Of a stretch of 64,000 nucleotides of DNA, positions 11,643-21,350 are shown in pieces. A model generated the notes under the pieces. That model was not told the DNA's origin and made no database searches. It saw nothing but the letters and a program-made list of their open reading frames with translations. Positions within the stretch are counted from its first letter, which is position 1, and each line of letters starts with the position of its first letter. The position numbers and the translations under genes were made by a program. The stretch is from Ascochyta rabiei (Eukaryota; Ascomycota; Dothideomycetes; Pleosporales; Didymellaceae), in contig NC_082406.1 in the NCBI RefSeq assembly GCF_004011695.2, positions 124,001 to 188,000 on the forward strand, read 5' to 3'.

Positions 11643-12380
11643 ATGGCGCCCAACTCTCCCACAGCCCCCTTCCCGCTCTACCTCCTCCCGCGCATCCCCT
11701 TCCGTCGCCGCCGCAGCTCTGCGCAATCAACATCCACCATCTCCACCTCCCCTCCAACATGCCCTTCCTCCTCACCCCCAGCCCTATCGTCTTTCCTGAC
11801 CACGACCCCAACCACAAACCTGCGCTGCACAAAGTGCCTCGCCGACCTGATCCCCACCGCATCTATAGTCAGCAAAGGCTTCACCGGCCGCCACGGGCGC
11901 GCCTACCTCGTCGCCCCACCGCCGCCCTCCTCACTACAGCACCCCCCGTCAGCGAGCAGCAGTGGAGACGTGCCATGGCACCCGCGCGACCTGCCCAACA
12001 CATTCACGCATAAACCTGTTGCGCGCCAGCTGGTGACGGGCGCACACACTGTATCCGACATTAGCTGTCGCTGCTGCGGCAGCATCCTGGGCTGGAAGTA
12101 CGTCCATGCCGAGGAGGAGACGCAGCGGTACAAGATCGGCAAGTTCATTCTCGAGACGCAGCGCGTGGTCAAGAATGCGAGTGCGTGGGAGGAGGCATGT
12201 CAGGACGGAAGAGTCGATGGTGAGGACAGCGTGCTTGGAGATTTAGAGGCAGCGCAGGCGAGTGCAGAAGTCGAGTTTGATTCGCAGGATGAAGACGAGT
12301 GCGAGGATCTGTTTAGTGGGATTTGGAGCCCGGAGTTGGCGCGCAAGAGGAGGCGGAATAGGACTTTCCGCCCGCAGTGA
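11643..12380 (+). CDS. Yippee-family zinc-binding protein
   Basis: A single exon of 245 residues. The first 65 residues are low-complexity Ser/Thr/Pro. The Yippee/Mis18-like fold follows: LRCTKCLADLIP gives the first Cys-x2-Cys pair, FTGRHGRAYLV the conserved glycine segment, and ISCRCCGSILGWKYVHA the second Cys-x2-Cys pair and the GWKY motif, ending in RYKIGKFILE. Yippee proteins bind one zinc ion. Related proteins act in ubiquitin ligase assembly or centromere biology, but the fungal members are poorly characterised. A 70-residue acidic tail with a basic end is outside the domain. The start at 11643 is the first ATG of the frame. Confidence 0.88.
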   Translation: MAPNSPTAPFPLYLLPRIPFRRRRSSAQSTSTISTSPPTCPSSSPPALSSFLTTTPTTNLRCTKCLADLIPTASIVSKGFTGRHGRAYLVAPPPPSSLQHPPSASSSGDVPWHPRDLPNTFTHKPVARQLVTGAHTVSDISCRCCGSILGWKYVHAEEETQRYKIGKFILETQRVVKNASAWEEACQDGRVDGEDSVLGDLEAAQASAEVEFDSQDEDECEDLFSGIWSPELARKRRRNRTFRPQ

Positions 12381-12687
12381 GACGGCCATTTTTGGACATG
12401 GCGTGGACCCCTTCAAGCTTCTGAGATGGGGGATGGATGCCACTCATACCCTACATTACGACAGACCATACAACACGATACGACACACGATACGATACCC
12501 CGATACTCCCCTGGACTGCATTTCAGACACGGCGCTGTAATAGGCGCAACGGCACATTTGAATCCATAGATACATTCATCCATACAAACAAATAATACTC
12601 ATCACATCGCTACAACCCCACTCTACAAACCACACCTTGACTGCCCCCCAATCCCCACAAAACCTTGACTCGAACCTCACTCGAACC
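12381..12687. other. Convergent intergenic region with an 11-bp tandem repeat at the REV1 stop
   Basis: The 11-bp unit TGAGGTTCGAG (minus strand) is repeated three times at about 12667-12699. The first copy overlaps the final codons and the stop of REV1. The rest is AC-rich 3' flank with no gene. Confidence 0.6.
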
Positions 12688-15600
12688 TCACTCGAACCTC
12701 ACACGCCCCAACCCCCTCGCCCTCGCAGCCCGACAAACCCCCGCCTTAACCCTCTCCACAGCATCCTCCCACCTCTCCGTCCCCTCCGCACCCTCACCCT
12801 CAACCGCCTCAGCATCCACATCCCCAACCATAAAGTCAAGCCACTTGACCACCCCAACCGCCTTGCGTAGATCGCGCTCTTCGCCAACGACTTTGGAGAG
12901 GTACTTTGACAGCGCAGCCACGTCCTCGGGATAGGGTCCCTCGGCGCGAAACTCACCGACCCAGTCGCGCATGGCGTCGCGCAGGTCTGGTTCGGCGTGG
13001 AGTTTTTCGCGGGTGAAAGAGGCTGTCTGTGGGCGGGGTACTTGGATCGTCTTGGGTCGAGCACATGTCTGTTGGTGATGGTGCTGGTGGTGAGGGAGGT
13101 GGGGGAGGTGGGTGGGTGGTTTGGAGGTGCCAGGGCGCGGGCGTTGGAGCGCGAGGCGGAAGGCGCGCAGTTTGGTGGCTTTGTGCTCGGCGATGACTTC
13201 TTTTCTGACGTCTTCCGGTAGCGCTTGTAGGAATTCCGGGTCGAGGTCTGCGTCGTCTTTCCTTGATGGTGCGTCTGCAGCGGCAGCTTCTTCGCTCCGC
13301 TGCCGCACGGGGTTCTTGAGCGAGATGAAGTTGGCTTGTGTGAGTGTCTTGCCGTCCTTGCTGACTGCTTTCATCTGCGCTGCAGCGGCCAGCATTGCGC
13401 TTCGTGGCGGCCTGCCTCTCCCTCGTTTGATCTGTAGCGGTTTCTTCGCAGGAATGCCGATGATTCTGTTCTTTCTTGGGCTCTGTGGGAGAATCGTCTG
13501 GTCTACACCCCTCGGTCGTCGCGATGGTGAGAATTGCGTCAAACCTGCTGCGCTGTAGTGTAACATGATCTCCGCCCTGACATCGTCGGGGAGCGCGGCG
13601 AGAATCTCGGGGTCAAGTTGGGACTGTGCTGGCAGTGCGGTCGCAGCAAAAGGCATTTTGCTCGAAGGCGTGGACGGGCTACTGGGTACGTAGGCACCAG
13701 GCGAGTCGTCTCTCCGTGCAGCGGGTGTGGGCGAGGACTGCCGTTGACGAAGTAGCTTGGAGCGGATGTCTGGAGGCAGCTCGGCGAGGACTTTTGGGTC
13801 GACCTGGGTGGGCAGGATGAACTGCGTGCCCATCATGTTGAGCGGGCGACGCGAGGGGGTGGATTGGTTGAGCTGCGCAGCACCAAAAGCAACATGGTCG
13901 TCGGCCGCTGCAGGGGTCTTGGATTTGCGTGGTGTTTCGGGGTCGTCTTGAATAGGATCTGCTTCGACGAATGGCGAAGGCGCCGCTTTCCGAATGCTGG
14001 TAGGCGTTGGAACTGGCGCTGTGAATGGTAACGAAGAATCGTAAACATCGGCGGCTTCTCTAAGCTCCTCGAAGATACTGGTCGGCTCCTCGACAACATC
14101 TTCGTGCACAGTTTCTGGCTCGTTGCGAACGCTGGCGGGCTCCGGTGGAACATTGACATGTATCTTACGAGCACTGACTGGCGTTTCGATGATGCTGCTG
14201 GCTGGCCCCTTGCGAGCACTCAGAGGCTTTGTGGGCATCTTGAACTGAAGGCGCCGCTGAGAGCCGTCGAGACTGCCATCGGTGGCAGATTTCATAGGCT
14301 CTAGCTTTGTCACCTGGACACCAATACCTCGTAGCTCACCGGGAGAAAACCCAAATCCTCGTAGTATACCGATTGCCTCCTTGGTCAGAACCTCCTTGGA
14401 ATTGGTCGCGACCCCCATTACAAGACTCTTATTAAACGTGTCGCATTTCCCATGACCAAGGTGCTTCGGCGGTTCGATGGGGGCGTCTGCTGCACGGCGC
14501 ATGATCTTCATGGTGAACTGCTTGCCCTTGACCTTTTCTTTCAACAAACGCTTCTGCAGCTCGTTGCAAAGACTGGTGATGAACTCCTCAGCTTGTTCCT
14601 GTGTTGCAAAGCGGACACCCCAGTTGACTTCTGCGGACACAGACTTGCGTATCACTTGCTCGCCTACTTCTTGCTTGTCAATGCCGCGCGCATACTCGTA
14701 CAGTTTCTCGCCAGTCTTTGGGCCAAGGATCTGAATGAGCCTCTCCTTGGTAAGGTCGCGAAGATCTTTGACGAGCTTGACACCGGCGTCTTCAAGCTTT
14801 CCACCGATTGACCATGCAACGCCTGGGAGGTCTTGCACTTGAAGCTGGCCAAGAAAATCCAGTACCTCTTGAGGCTGGATCTGATGTTGACCTGCAGGCT
14901 TCGCTTTCCTCAAGGCTACCTTGGCGAGGAGGATGTTGCCGCCGATGCCTACAGAAACATCACATTCCGTCCGAAGCTTGATCTGTTCTCGCAAAGATTT
15001 GGCAATCTCATCGGCTTTGGCTTGCTCACGATACACAGCAGCCTCGTTCATCTTTCGACCGTCGCTCCCGCCGATCGCGCCGCAGATGTTGGACACATCA
15101 ATCAAAGCCTCGTCAATACTGACGCTTTGAACGAGACCGCCGGTGGCAAGTATCGCGTCATAGAAGGCTCGACTCGCTTCTTCGTAGGCAGGGAAGTCGT
15201 ATGGTAAGATCTTCAAGTCCGGGCACAGCTCCATCGCACGCTTCATCCACATGCCATTCTTGACACCGTACTTGCGGGCAGGATAGTTGCAGCTTGCAAT
15301 CTCAGACCCGCTGCCTTGGCCATGTGCAACAACAGCCGGCTTGTTCTCGTACTCGGGACTCTTCTTCAAGCTCACGGCAGCGAAAAAGCTGTCAAAGTCG
15401 ACATGGAGAATGTAGCGACGTGCGCCTGGGGGTCGCTTCTGCTTTGCTTTCTGCGTTGCGGTCTTCTCGCTAGCCATGGCTTGCAGCTGAGCCTTCAGGT
15501 CTGCTTTCCACGTCGACAGATGGTGCAATCTTGATTCACGGTAGTACTGTTCAAGGAAGTTGGGGTCGACGACAGTGGATTTGCGAATCCTGGGGTCCCG

Positions 15601-16596
15601 CAGAAGGATGGCGTTGTGTTCCTCGGCCGTCAGCTCTGTCTTGCGTGGGTTTGCGGCGATCTCAGCTGCATGAATGCGGTCCTGTGGTGGGGTAGACTGC
15701 CTCTTCTTGCGTGGCAGCGGCCTGGCTGGCGTAGGGTCCGCGTAGAGACTGTCGTGCAGCTCGTCGGCAATGTCGTCGATGTTGCCGAACTCGTCTGGCG
15801 ACGGCTCAGGTGCGATGGTTGGACTTGTCTTGGGGGGCGAGACTAGCGTTTTGCCCTGTTCTTTGGCTTTGCGCACTTGACTACTCGACGATTCTTCAGG
15901 CTGGTGTGATGGTGGCAGGTCCTCGATCTCGTCAGCGTCGTCATCCGGTGTGGGCAGCTTCTGCCGTGCGAAACGCGAGCGGTTTGTTGCCTGCAATGCA
16001 GCAGGCGGTGTGGTCTGGCTTGCACGCAGTTGGCCTGTGTACCAGCTGTTGTCCGTCTGGTCGCGGTAGCCCCTCTGCTTGCTGTTCGCCGTGCTGACTA
16101 CAGAGCCCTTGTCGAAAGCCAGCACTTTTTGCGTCTCGCCCTCGTCCACGACACGGTAGTGGTTCCATGGCAGCAGCTTGCCGGCCGCTATGCTGTCCAC
16201 GACCCACGCCGGCTTCACGATGCGGTACTGGCGGAACTCGACGACTTTTTTCGGGGTAAGGCTGCTGGCGATGATGTGCGTGACAGCTGTCTTGCCGTCG
16301 AGATACTGCAGGAAGCCGCCGCCGTGCTGGACAATGAGCGTGTGCAGGTCGTTCAGCGAAGGCTGCGTGTAGCCGTTGACGTGGGCGACAAGACCGCGGA
16401 AGAGCCTGGGCTTGTCTCCAGCCTGTGCGCGTGTGGCGGCGTCGAGGTTCTGCAGCTTGATCCTCTTGCGCCGGAAATAGTCGGTGAAGCCACCAAACGC
16501 AGATCCCCCGTACTCCTCGCCGTCCTCGCCATCGAAAGTGTGGGCGGCGATACGCTTGCGGACCGAGTCCAACTTCTTCTCCAGGCGCGAGTCCAT
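12688..16596 (-). CDS. REV1: DNA repair protein Rev1 (deoxycytidyl transferase, Y-family)
   Basis: A single exon of 1,302 residues from ATG 16596; the frame also has a GTG two codons upstream, which I do not use. Domains: an N-terminal BRCT domain (about 60-152, RLFRGLVAHVNGYTQPS ... KPAWVVDSI), a low-complexity linker, and the Y-family polymerase core starting YILHVDFDSFFAAV (about 397) with the catalytic acidic motif SVSIDEALIDV (about 493). Three ubiquitin-binding motifs lie in the C-terminal third (LAELPPDIRSK, LAALPDDVRAE, LQALPEDVRKE). The end holds the Rev1 C-terminal protein-interaction domain. Rev1 inserts dCMP opposite abasic sites and scaffolds Pol zeta in translesion synthesis. 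The last codons sit inside an 11-bp tandem repeat. Confidence 0.96.
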   Translation of the reverse strand: MDSRLEKKLDSVRKRIAAHTFDGEDGEEYGGSAFGGFTDYFRRKRIKLQNLDAATRAQAGDKPRLFRGLVAHVNGYTQPSLNDLHTLIVQHGGGFLQYLDGKTAVTHIIASSLTPKKVVEFRQYRIVKPAWVVDSIAAGKLLPWNHYRVVDEGETQKVLAFDKGSVVSTANSKQRGYRDQTDNSWYTGQLRASQTTPPAALQATNRSRFARQKLPTPDDDADEIEDLPPSHQPEESSSSQVRKAKEQGKTLVSPPKTSPTIAPEPSPDEFGNIDDIADELHDSLYADPTPARPLPRKKRQSTPPQDRIHAAEIAANPRKTELTAEEHNAILLRDPRIRKSTVVDPNFLEQYYRESRLHHLSTWKADLKAQLQAMASEKTATQKAKQKRPPGARRYILHVDFDSFFAAVSLKKSPEYENKPAVVAHGQGSGSEIASCNYPARKYGVKNGMWMKRAMELCPDLKILPYDFPAYEEASRAFYDAILATGGLVQSVSIDEALIDVSNICGAIGGSDGRKMNEAAVYREQAKADEIAKSLREQIKLRTECDVSVGIGGNILLAKVALRKAKPAGQHQIQPQEVLDFLGQLQVQDLPGVAWSIGGKLEDAGVKLVKDLRDLTKERLIQILGPKTGEKLYEYARGIDKQEVGEQVIRKSVSAEVNWGVRFATQEQAEEFITSLCNELQKRLLKEKVKGKQFTMKIMRRAADAPIEPPKHLGHGKCDTFNKSLVMGVATNSKEVLTKEAIGILRGFGFSPGELRGIGVQVTKLEPMKSATDGSLDGSQRRLQFKMPTKPLSARKGPASSIIETPVSARKIHVNVPPEPASVRNEPETVHEDVVEEPTSIFEELREAADVYDSSLPFTAPVPTPTSIRKAAPSPFVEADPIQDDPETPRKSKTPAAADDHVAFGAAQLNQSTPSRRPLNMMGTQFILPTQVDPKVLAELPPDIRSKLLRQRQSSPTPAARRDDSPGAYVPSSPSTPSSKMPFAATALPAQSQLDPEILAALPDDVRAEIMLHYSAAGLTQFSPSRRPRGVDQTILPQSPRKNRIIGIPAKKPLQIKRGRGRPPRSAMLAAAAQMKAVSKDGKTLTQANFISLKNPVRQRSEEAAAADAPSRKDDADLDPEFLQALPEDVRKEVIAEHKATKLRAFRLALQRPRPGTSKPPTHLPHLPHHQHHHQQTCARPKTIQVPRPQTASFTREKLHAEPDLRDAMRDWVGEFRAEGPYPEDVAALSKYLSKVVGEERDLRKAVGVVKWLDFMVGDVDAEAVEGEGAEGTERWEDAVERVKAGVCRAARARGLGRVRFE

Positions 16597-17262
16597 CTTC
16601 ACAGTGTGCTAGTCGGCTAGTCGGGCGGGTCCTTGCGCTTCATCAGGGCCGGGGTCATGGTGCGGGGTGCATGTCCATGTGTGACGGTGTGGGGGTGGGT
16701 GGTGCTGGTGCTGGTGCTGGTGCTGGTGCTGGTAGTCCTGGCCTGGCCGGGCGTGGGGTTGGAGATCAGAGGGAAGGCGAGGCGCGTTCGCGCTGGCGCG
16801 TCGTCACGTTTGCCCCACATATCCTCAAGCATCACTGAACCATAGCACCACAACGGGCGGGGGGAAAGCAGAGTGCAAATCCCTCCACACATACAAGTAC
16901 ACCAACACGAAAAGCACTGCAGGCACCGTGAGCATCGCAGGCACGTGTCGAATCAGGTACATCATCGCCACGGTCGGTGAATTGCGCACACACAGCGGAC
17001 ACAGCGGACGCAGCGGACACAGCGGACACGCTAGCGGACCCACAATTTGCCGTAGGCGGTGAAGAAGGCTGTGAAGAGCTTCGAACAAATTCTATTATCC
17101 GGTACGGTACGCCCTCAAGAAATTTCTCTTCCATCACGTTTCTTGCGCAACCAGCTACCCCCAAGCAGCGCATTCTCCTCTCCCCATCTCTTCGCATACC
17201 TTCCAATTGCGAAAAGAAAGCCTGATCTCAACCCAAAAAAAAAACATCACATACCTTTCAAG
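16597..17262. other. Divergent intergenic region between REV1 and the FKBP gene
   Basis: It holds a short GGTGCT trinucleotide-type repeat (about 16700-16735), a run of GCGGACACA-type repeats (about 16990-17035), and an A-run plus pyrimidine stretch just before the FKBP start. A small minus-strand ORF is listed separately. Confidence 0.5.
16825..16965 (-). CDS. Possible small membrane peptide upstream of REV1
   Basis: An ORF of 46 codons starts MMYLIRHVPAMLTVPAVLF, continues with a hydrophobic stretch (VLVYLYVW), and ends in a short Pro-rich tail. The single likely membrane helix makes it more plausible than a random frame. It could be a separate small protein or an upstream ORF in the REV1 leader. 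I do not recognise a family, and it may be fortuitous. Confidence 0.22.
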   Translation of the reverse strand: MMYLIRHVPAMLTVPAVLFVLVYLYVWRDLHSAFPPPVVVLWFSDA

Positions 17263-18927
17263 ATGCCTTCCGCAGTCCCTGCAGGCGTCTACGGACGTCG
17301 CATTCCCGTTGGCGGCCTCCCCATTCCTGCCGCTGTCGACCCTTCTGCTGCTGTACGTGCAATGGTTCTTCACGCCTGGCTGTTCTCCTGACCCTCTTCT
17401 CCAGTTCCGCATCACCATGGCTGCTATCGACCCCAGCGCCGAGCCCCAGATCGACGAGGAGCACAAGGTTCCTCGCGCTACTCTGAGGATCATCCGTGTT
17501 CCCATGGACCTCGATGACGAGGATGACGAGGATGACGAGGACGACGAGGACTTTGACGGCGAGGACGTCGAGAGCATCATCGCCAAGCTGCGCGCTGGTG
17601 GTGTCGCTCTTCCCGAGGAGGATGAGGACAGTGAGGACGACAGCGAGGACGAGGCTAACGGCGGCCCCAGCGACAAGTCCAAGTCCAAGAAGGCTAAGGA
17701 GGCTGCCCTCAAGAAGAAGATTGCCCAGGAGCTCGCAGAAGACAAGATGGAGATCGACGCCGTCAACGGCAAGGGCAAGGGCAAGATCTCTGCCGAAGAG
17801 GACAGCGACGAGGATGACCTCGACGATGAGGACGAGGACGAGGACGAGGTTGAGGAGTTTGTTCTGTGCACTCTCGACCCGGAGAGGGTACGTATTTTTG
17901 ATCTTTTGTCTTTTCTTTCCATGTCACAGGTCAAGACGCTGACAGCACGTAGAACTTCCAGCAGACCCTCGACATCACCGTCCGTGAGGGCGAGGAGGTC
18001 TACCTCCAGGTCGACGGCACACACGACGTCTTCGTCACCGGTAACTATATTGCATTCCCCGAGGACGATGACGAGGACGATGAGGATGAGGACGAGTACG
18101 ATGAGGAGTACGACCTCTCTCCCGATGAGGATGAGCTCGACCTTGACGAGATGGATGAGTCCGAGGAGGACGAGCTCGACGGTCTCGCGAACCCCCGCGT
18201 TACTGAGGTTGACTCTGAGGAGGAGGCACCCAAGCTCGTCGAGTCCAAGAAGAACAAGAACAAGAACAAGCGCGCCGCCGAAGAGGAGGCTAGCCTCGAC
18301 GACCTGATGAGCAAGGCTGCCACCAACGGCGAGCAGAAGGCTGCCAAGAAGGTCAAGAAGAACGACGGTCAGGCCGTTGCTGCCGCCAAGGAGCCTGCGA
18401 AGAAGGCTGAGAAGGTTGAGAAGGTCGAGACCCCCAGCAGCGACAAGAAGAAGGTACAGTTCTCCAAGAACCTCGAGATGGGCCCCACTGGCTCGCCCAG
18501 GGTTGACGAGAAGAAGGAAGCCGCAAAGCCCGCCGCCAAGGGACCCCGCAATGTCAGCGGCGTCACCGTCGAAGACAAGAAGGAGGGTAAGGGAAAGGCC
18601 GCCAAGAAGGGCGACCGCGTCGAGATGCGCTACATTGGAAAGCTGAAGAACGGCAAGGTCTTTGATTGTAAGTTGTGCACTGTCCACGTCTTCTGAACCG
18701 CACTAACTCGGCCCCCAGCCAACAAGAAGGGCAAGCCTTTCTCTTTCAAGCTCGGTGTCGGCCAGGTCATCAAGGGCTGGGACGTCGGTGTCGCTGGCAT
18801 GACTGCTGGCGGCGAGCGTCGCCTCACCATCCCCGCTGCGATGGCCTACGGCAAGAAGGGTGCTCCCCCTGACATTCCCGGCAACTCTGACTTGATCTTC
18901 GACATCAAGTGCATCTCGGTCAACTAA
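17263..18927 (+). CDS. FPR4: Nuclear FKBP-type peptidyl-prolyl isomerase (Fpr3/Fpr4-like, nucleoplasmin-FKBP)
   Basis: Four exons: 17263-17352, 17405-17887, 17953-18667 and 18719-18927, giving 498 residues. The N-terminus ([17 protein letters not shown]) and the beta-rich part with FVLCTLDPE and [18 protein letters not shown] form the nucleoplasmin-like domain. It is interrupted and followed by long Asp/Glu tracts, then Lys-rich nuclear targeting sequence. The last 110 residues are the FKBP domain ([56 protein letters not shown]). Relatives act on histone tails and in rDNA chromatin and ribosome assembly. An antisense frame of 510 codons is a by-product of the acidic repeats. Fpr3 and Fpr4 cannot be distinguished here. 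Confidence 0.95.
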
Positions 18928-19605
18928 ACTCCTCGGGCGTTCGTATGCGCCGATTCGAGGCCCCACTCTTCTGTACCGTGCCGCTACGCTCCACTCGAGT
19001 GCATGAGTACATTTCCTTGTTTGATTTTCCCTGCATAAGCGACGTATGAGATATCCGACTTGCATACTGGTTGTAGATGTGCGAGGAGGACGGATTTCTC
19101 GCATGAGCATGTATGCATTTTCCTACTTGTTTGACCATCTAGCGAGGCGTGGACACGCTGAGGAAGCTACTAGAAAAGTGACGGAGTTCCGGATAAGTTG
19201 TGTAGCAATCAATTACGAAGAAGCCATAAGCCATGAACCATAAGCCATGAACCATAAGCCATGAACCATGAACCATAAACCAACGTGCTACGAGTGGTGG
19301 CTGCATTCCTTTCCGTCCGGATTCTGACTTACAGCCACAGGAACAGCTCAGACCGAAGATTCTAGCTAGCGCTCAGCACAGACCACCCGGACCCGCTTTC
19401 TCCTCACTTCAAAGTTCATCCTGCATCACACCAACGTCCATCCACCTTGCCTCAACTTCAGCCCTCCGCCAACGTTCCACCACCGCACGTCAGTCCTCGC
19501 CCGTCTTCGGACCAGTCAGCCTCTTCGACTCCCCAGTCGCATATTATTCTCCAACGCAAGCAGCGACAACTTCGCACACAGCGCAACTGTGGCACTTCGG
19601 TAGCA
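18928..19605. other. Intergenic with a 14-bp tandem repeat
   Basis: A tandem repeat of ATAAGCCATGAACC-type units occupies about 19224-19282. The remainder is the 3' flank of the FKBP gene and the leader of the antizyme gene. The antizyme frame is open upstream to about 19447 but without an ATG. Confidence 0.5.
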
Positions 19606-20567
19606 ATGGCGATACCCACCATGAAACGCAACAGTAGTAGTAGTAGTAGCAGTAGTAGTAGTAACTGCAGCGTCCGCTCGTCCGCCTCGTCGAGCGGAGA
19701 GACCCGCGCCACCTGCTACGCCGTGAGCCTCCGCGACACGGCTGTCAGCGGCTTCCACTACAGCACTACGGGGGCCGCCGGGGTCGAGTGGTGGGCCTGA
19801 GGTCGGCTCGGTGAGTCTCAGTCCCTTCCGCGAACCGCTGAGGACGGTCGAAGATGGCCAAGGAGCAGAAGTAATAACATGCTGCAGGGAATCCCATCAC
19901 CCCCTTCAAGTCCCCCCCTCGCCGCCAGCAACACTCTGCGGAGTAAGGCGCGCAGAGGGGGGGCAGCATACACCATCACGGTCGAGTGTGAGAGGCTCTT
20001 CTGCGAGACACTGCGCTCTGTTTTCCTGGGTGAGGGGAATCAGCGTCGTCAGGACTCGCTAGTGGTGGGTGTGCTTAACAACGCACACGCACACGCGCAA
20101 TCCGACTACGGCACGCCCGGCTCGGTGCAGGACGTCGCGACCGTCTCTGGTAACAAGAGCCAGGTCACAGACTGCATCGAGATGTGGGACTATGTCGGCG
20201 GGATACGCTTCCGTGGATTCGTCGCGGAGACGCAAGACGAGAAGTCGATGTTTGTCTTCTTCGATCAGGCTGTCATACAGTCTTCGGGGGATCTCAAGGC
20301 CGGGTACGTCTGACCCCTTCTCCAAACTCGTGTCAGTTACTAACGCCACACAGCCTCATGGCCCTCCTTGAACTGTGCGAACTCGACTACTTTGCCTGCG
20401 ACCGCCTCGTCGTAGCCATCGACCGCGCCGCCGATTCGACATCTCTGATGAAGGATCTAGGCTGGATCGGCTTCGGGCTCGCGACGCTAGACAAATTCGT
20501 GCCTGACGACGACGTCGAGGCCGAGGTTACTAGTCAGCAATGGTTGTTCATGGAGATGGAGACATGA
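19606..20567 (+). CDS. OAZ: Ornithine decarboxylase antizyme, decoded by +1 ribosomal frameshifting
   Basis: ORF1 runs from ATG 19606 to TGA 19798-19800 (64 codons, with a polyserine run from AGT repeats). After a +1 shift at GCC_TGA, four codons (19799-19810) lead to a GTGAGT intron (19811-19887). Exon 19888-20303 then joins 20354-20567 across a 50-bp intron. The total is about 277 residues. The C-terminal part is the antizyme domain: GGIRFRGFVAETQDEKSMFV, LKAGLMALLELCELDYFACD, LMKDLGWIGFGLATLDKFVP and QQWLFMEME. Antizyme binds ornithine decarboxylase, drives its proteasomal degradation without ubiquitin, and inhibits polyamine uptake. Frameshifting rises with polyamines, closing a feedback loop. 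The shift plus the intron phase place all segments in one protein, which supports the model. Confidence 0.9.
19792..19800 (+). promoter_or_regulatory. Programmed +1 frameshift site TGG GCC TGA
   Basis: The end of ORF1 reads TGG TGG GCC TGA G. Animal antizymes shift at TGG TGC TCC TGA, so the Trp codon and TGA context match. Reading GCC then GAG continues the antizyme frame after the intron at 19811. A donor only 10 nt after the stop means that any 3' stimulatory RNA structure must lie in the next exon or upstream. Confidence 0.82.
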
Positions 20568-21040
20568 GAGGCAGTGAGGAGGATACACAAACACGAAAGT
20601 GTGGACGATTTGCAGGGAACTTGGTTTGAACAAGGGGCATCGATTGATGCACTCTTTGGTGGTATTGACTTCAGGGCTTGCCCTTCTTTCACATCTTATC
20701 TCTTATTTGCTTTTTCCATCTTTGCTATAGGGGCGGTATCGGTGTCGCGGGTTTTACTTGCGTATATCCCATATTCCATCTAGCATCGGACTTGTATCAT
20801 GCGTTGAAACTTTCAAGTAGTTCGAAAATTGCGGATATTCCAACAACCACACTCGTGCCAATCTCCCTGTACATCCCGTCGTTCTCGTTCTCTCTTTCTT
20901 ATCTCCAACAACGACGACGCGATGACGAAGACGAGGAAGACAGCAACCGTCGCTCATCCCAACGCGGTATCTCGATACAGTCAACCCCCCATTCTCCTCC
21001 TTCCCTACTTTGCCGCTTTCCATCTTTCTCCATCGATGCC

Positions 21041-21350
21041 ATGCCATGCCATGAAGACGCACATCACTCTTCCACAATGTCAGCCTCAGGTAGAGAAGTG
21101 TGGCAGGGGGTGTGGAAACATGGATTGAGCGCTGTAGTTAGTTAGCAGTAGATACTAAATTATTAGATTAGCAAAATTAAGTACTAGATATATGCTATGC
21201 TATTAAGACGCATATTACTCTTCTGCAATATTAGTCTTAGGTAGGGAAGTGTGGCAGAGGGTGTGGAAACATGGATTGAGCGCCGCGGTCGGTCGGCGGT
21301 GGATACCGAATCATTGAATCAACGAAACTCAAGCACCGAGCATCGGATAT
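21041..21350. repeat. Two-copy tandem duplication (about 151 bp period) with a transition-mutated junction
   Basis: Copy 1 starts at 21041 and copy 2 at 21192. The outer half of each copy is GC-rich; the inner halves flanking the junction (about 21125-21242) differ almost only by C-to-T or G-to-A. For example, GGTCGGTCGGCGGTGGATACC in copy 2 corresponds to GTTAGTTAGCAGTAGATACT in copy 1. Confidence 0.85.

Noticed and set aside
17155..18687. 510-codon minus-strand ORF of Ser and Leu runs
   Set aside because: It arises from the Asp/Glu codon tracts of the FKBP gene read backwards.
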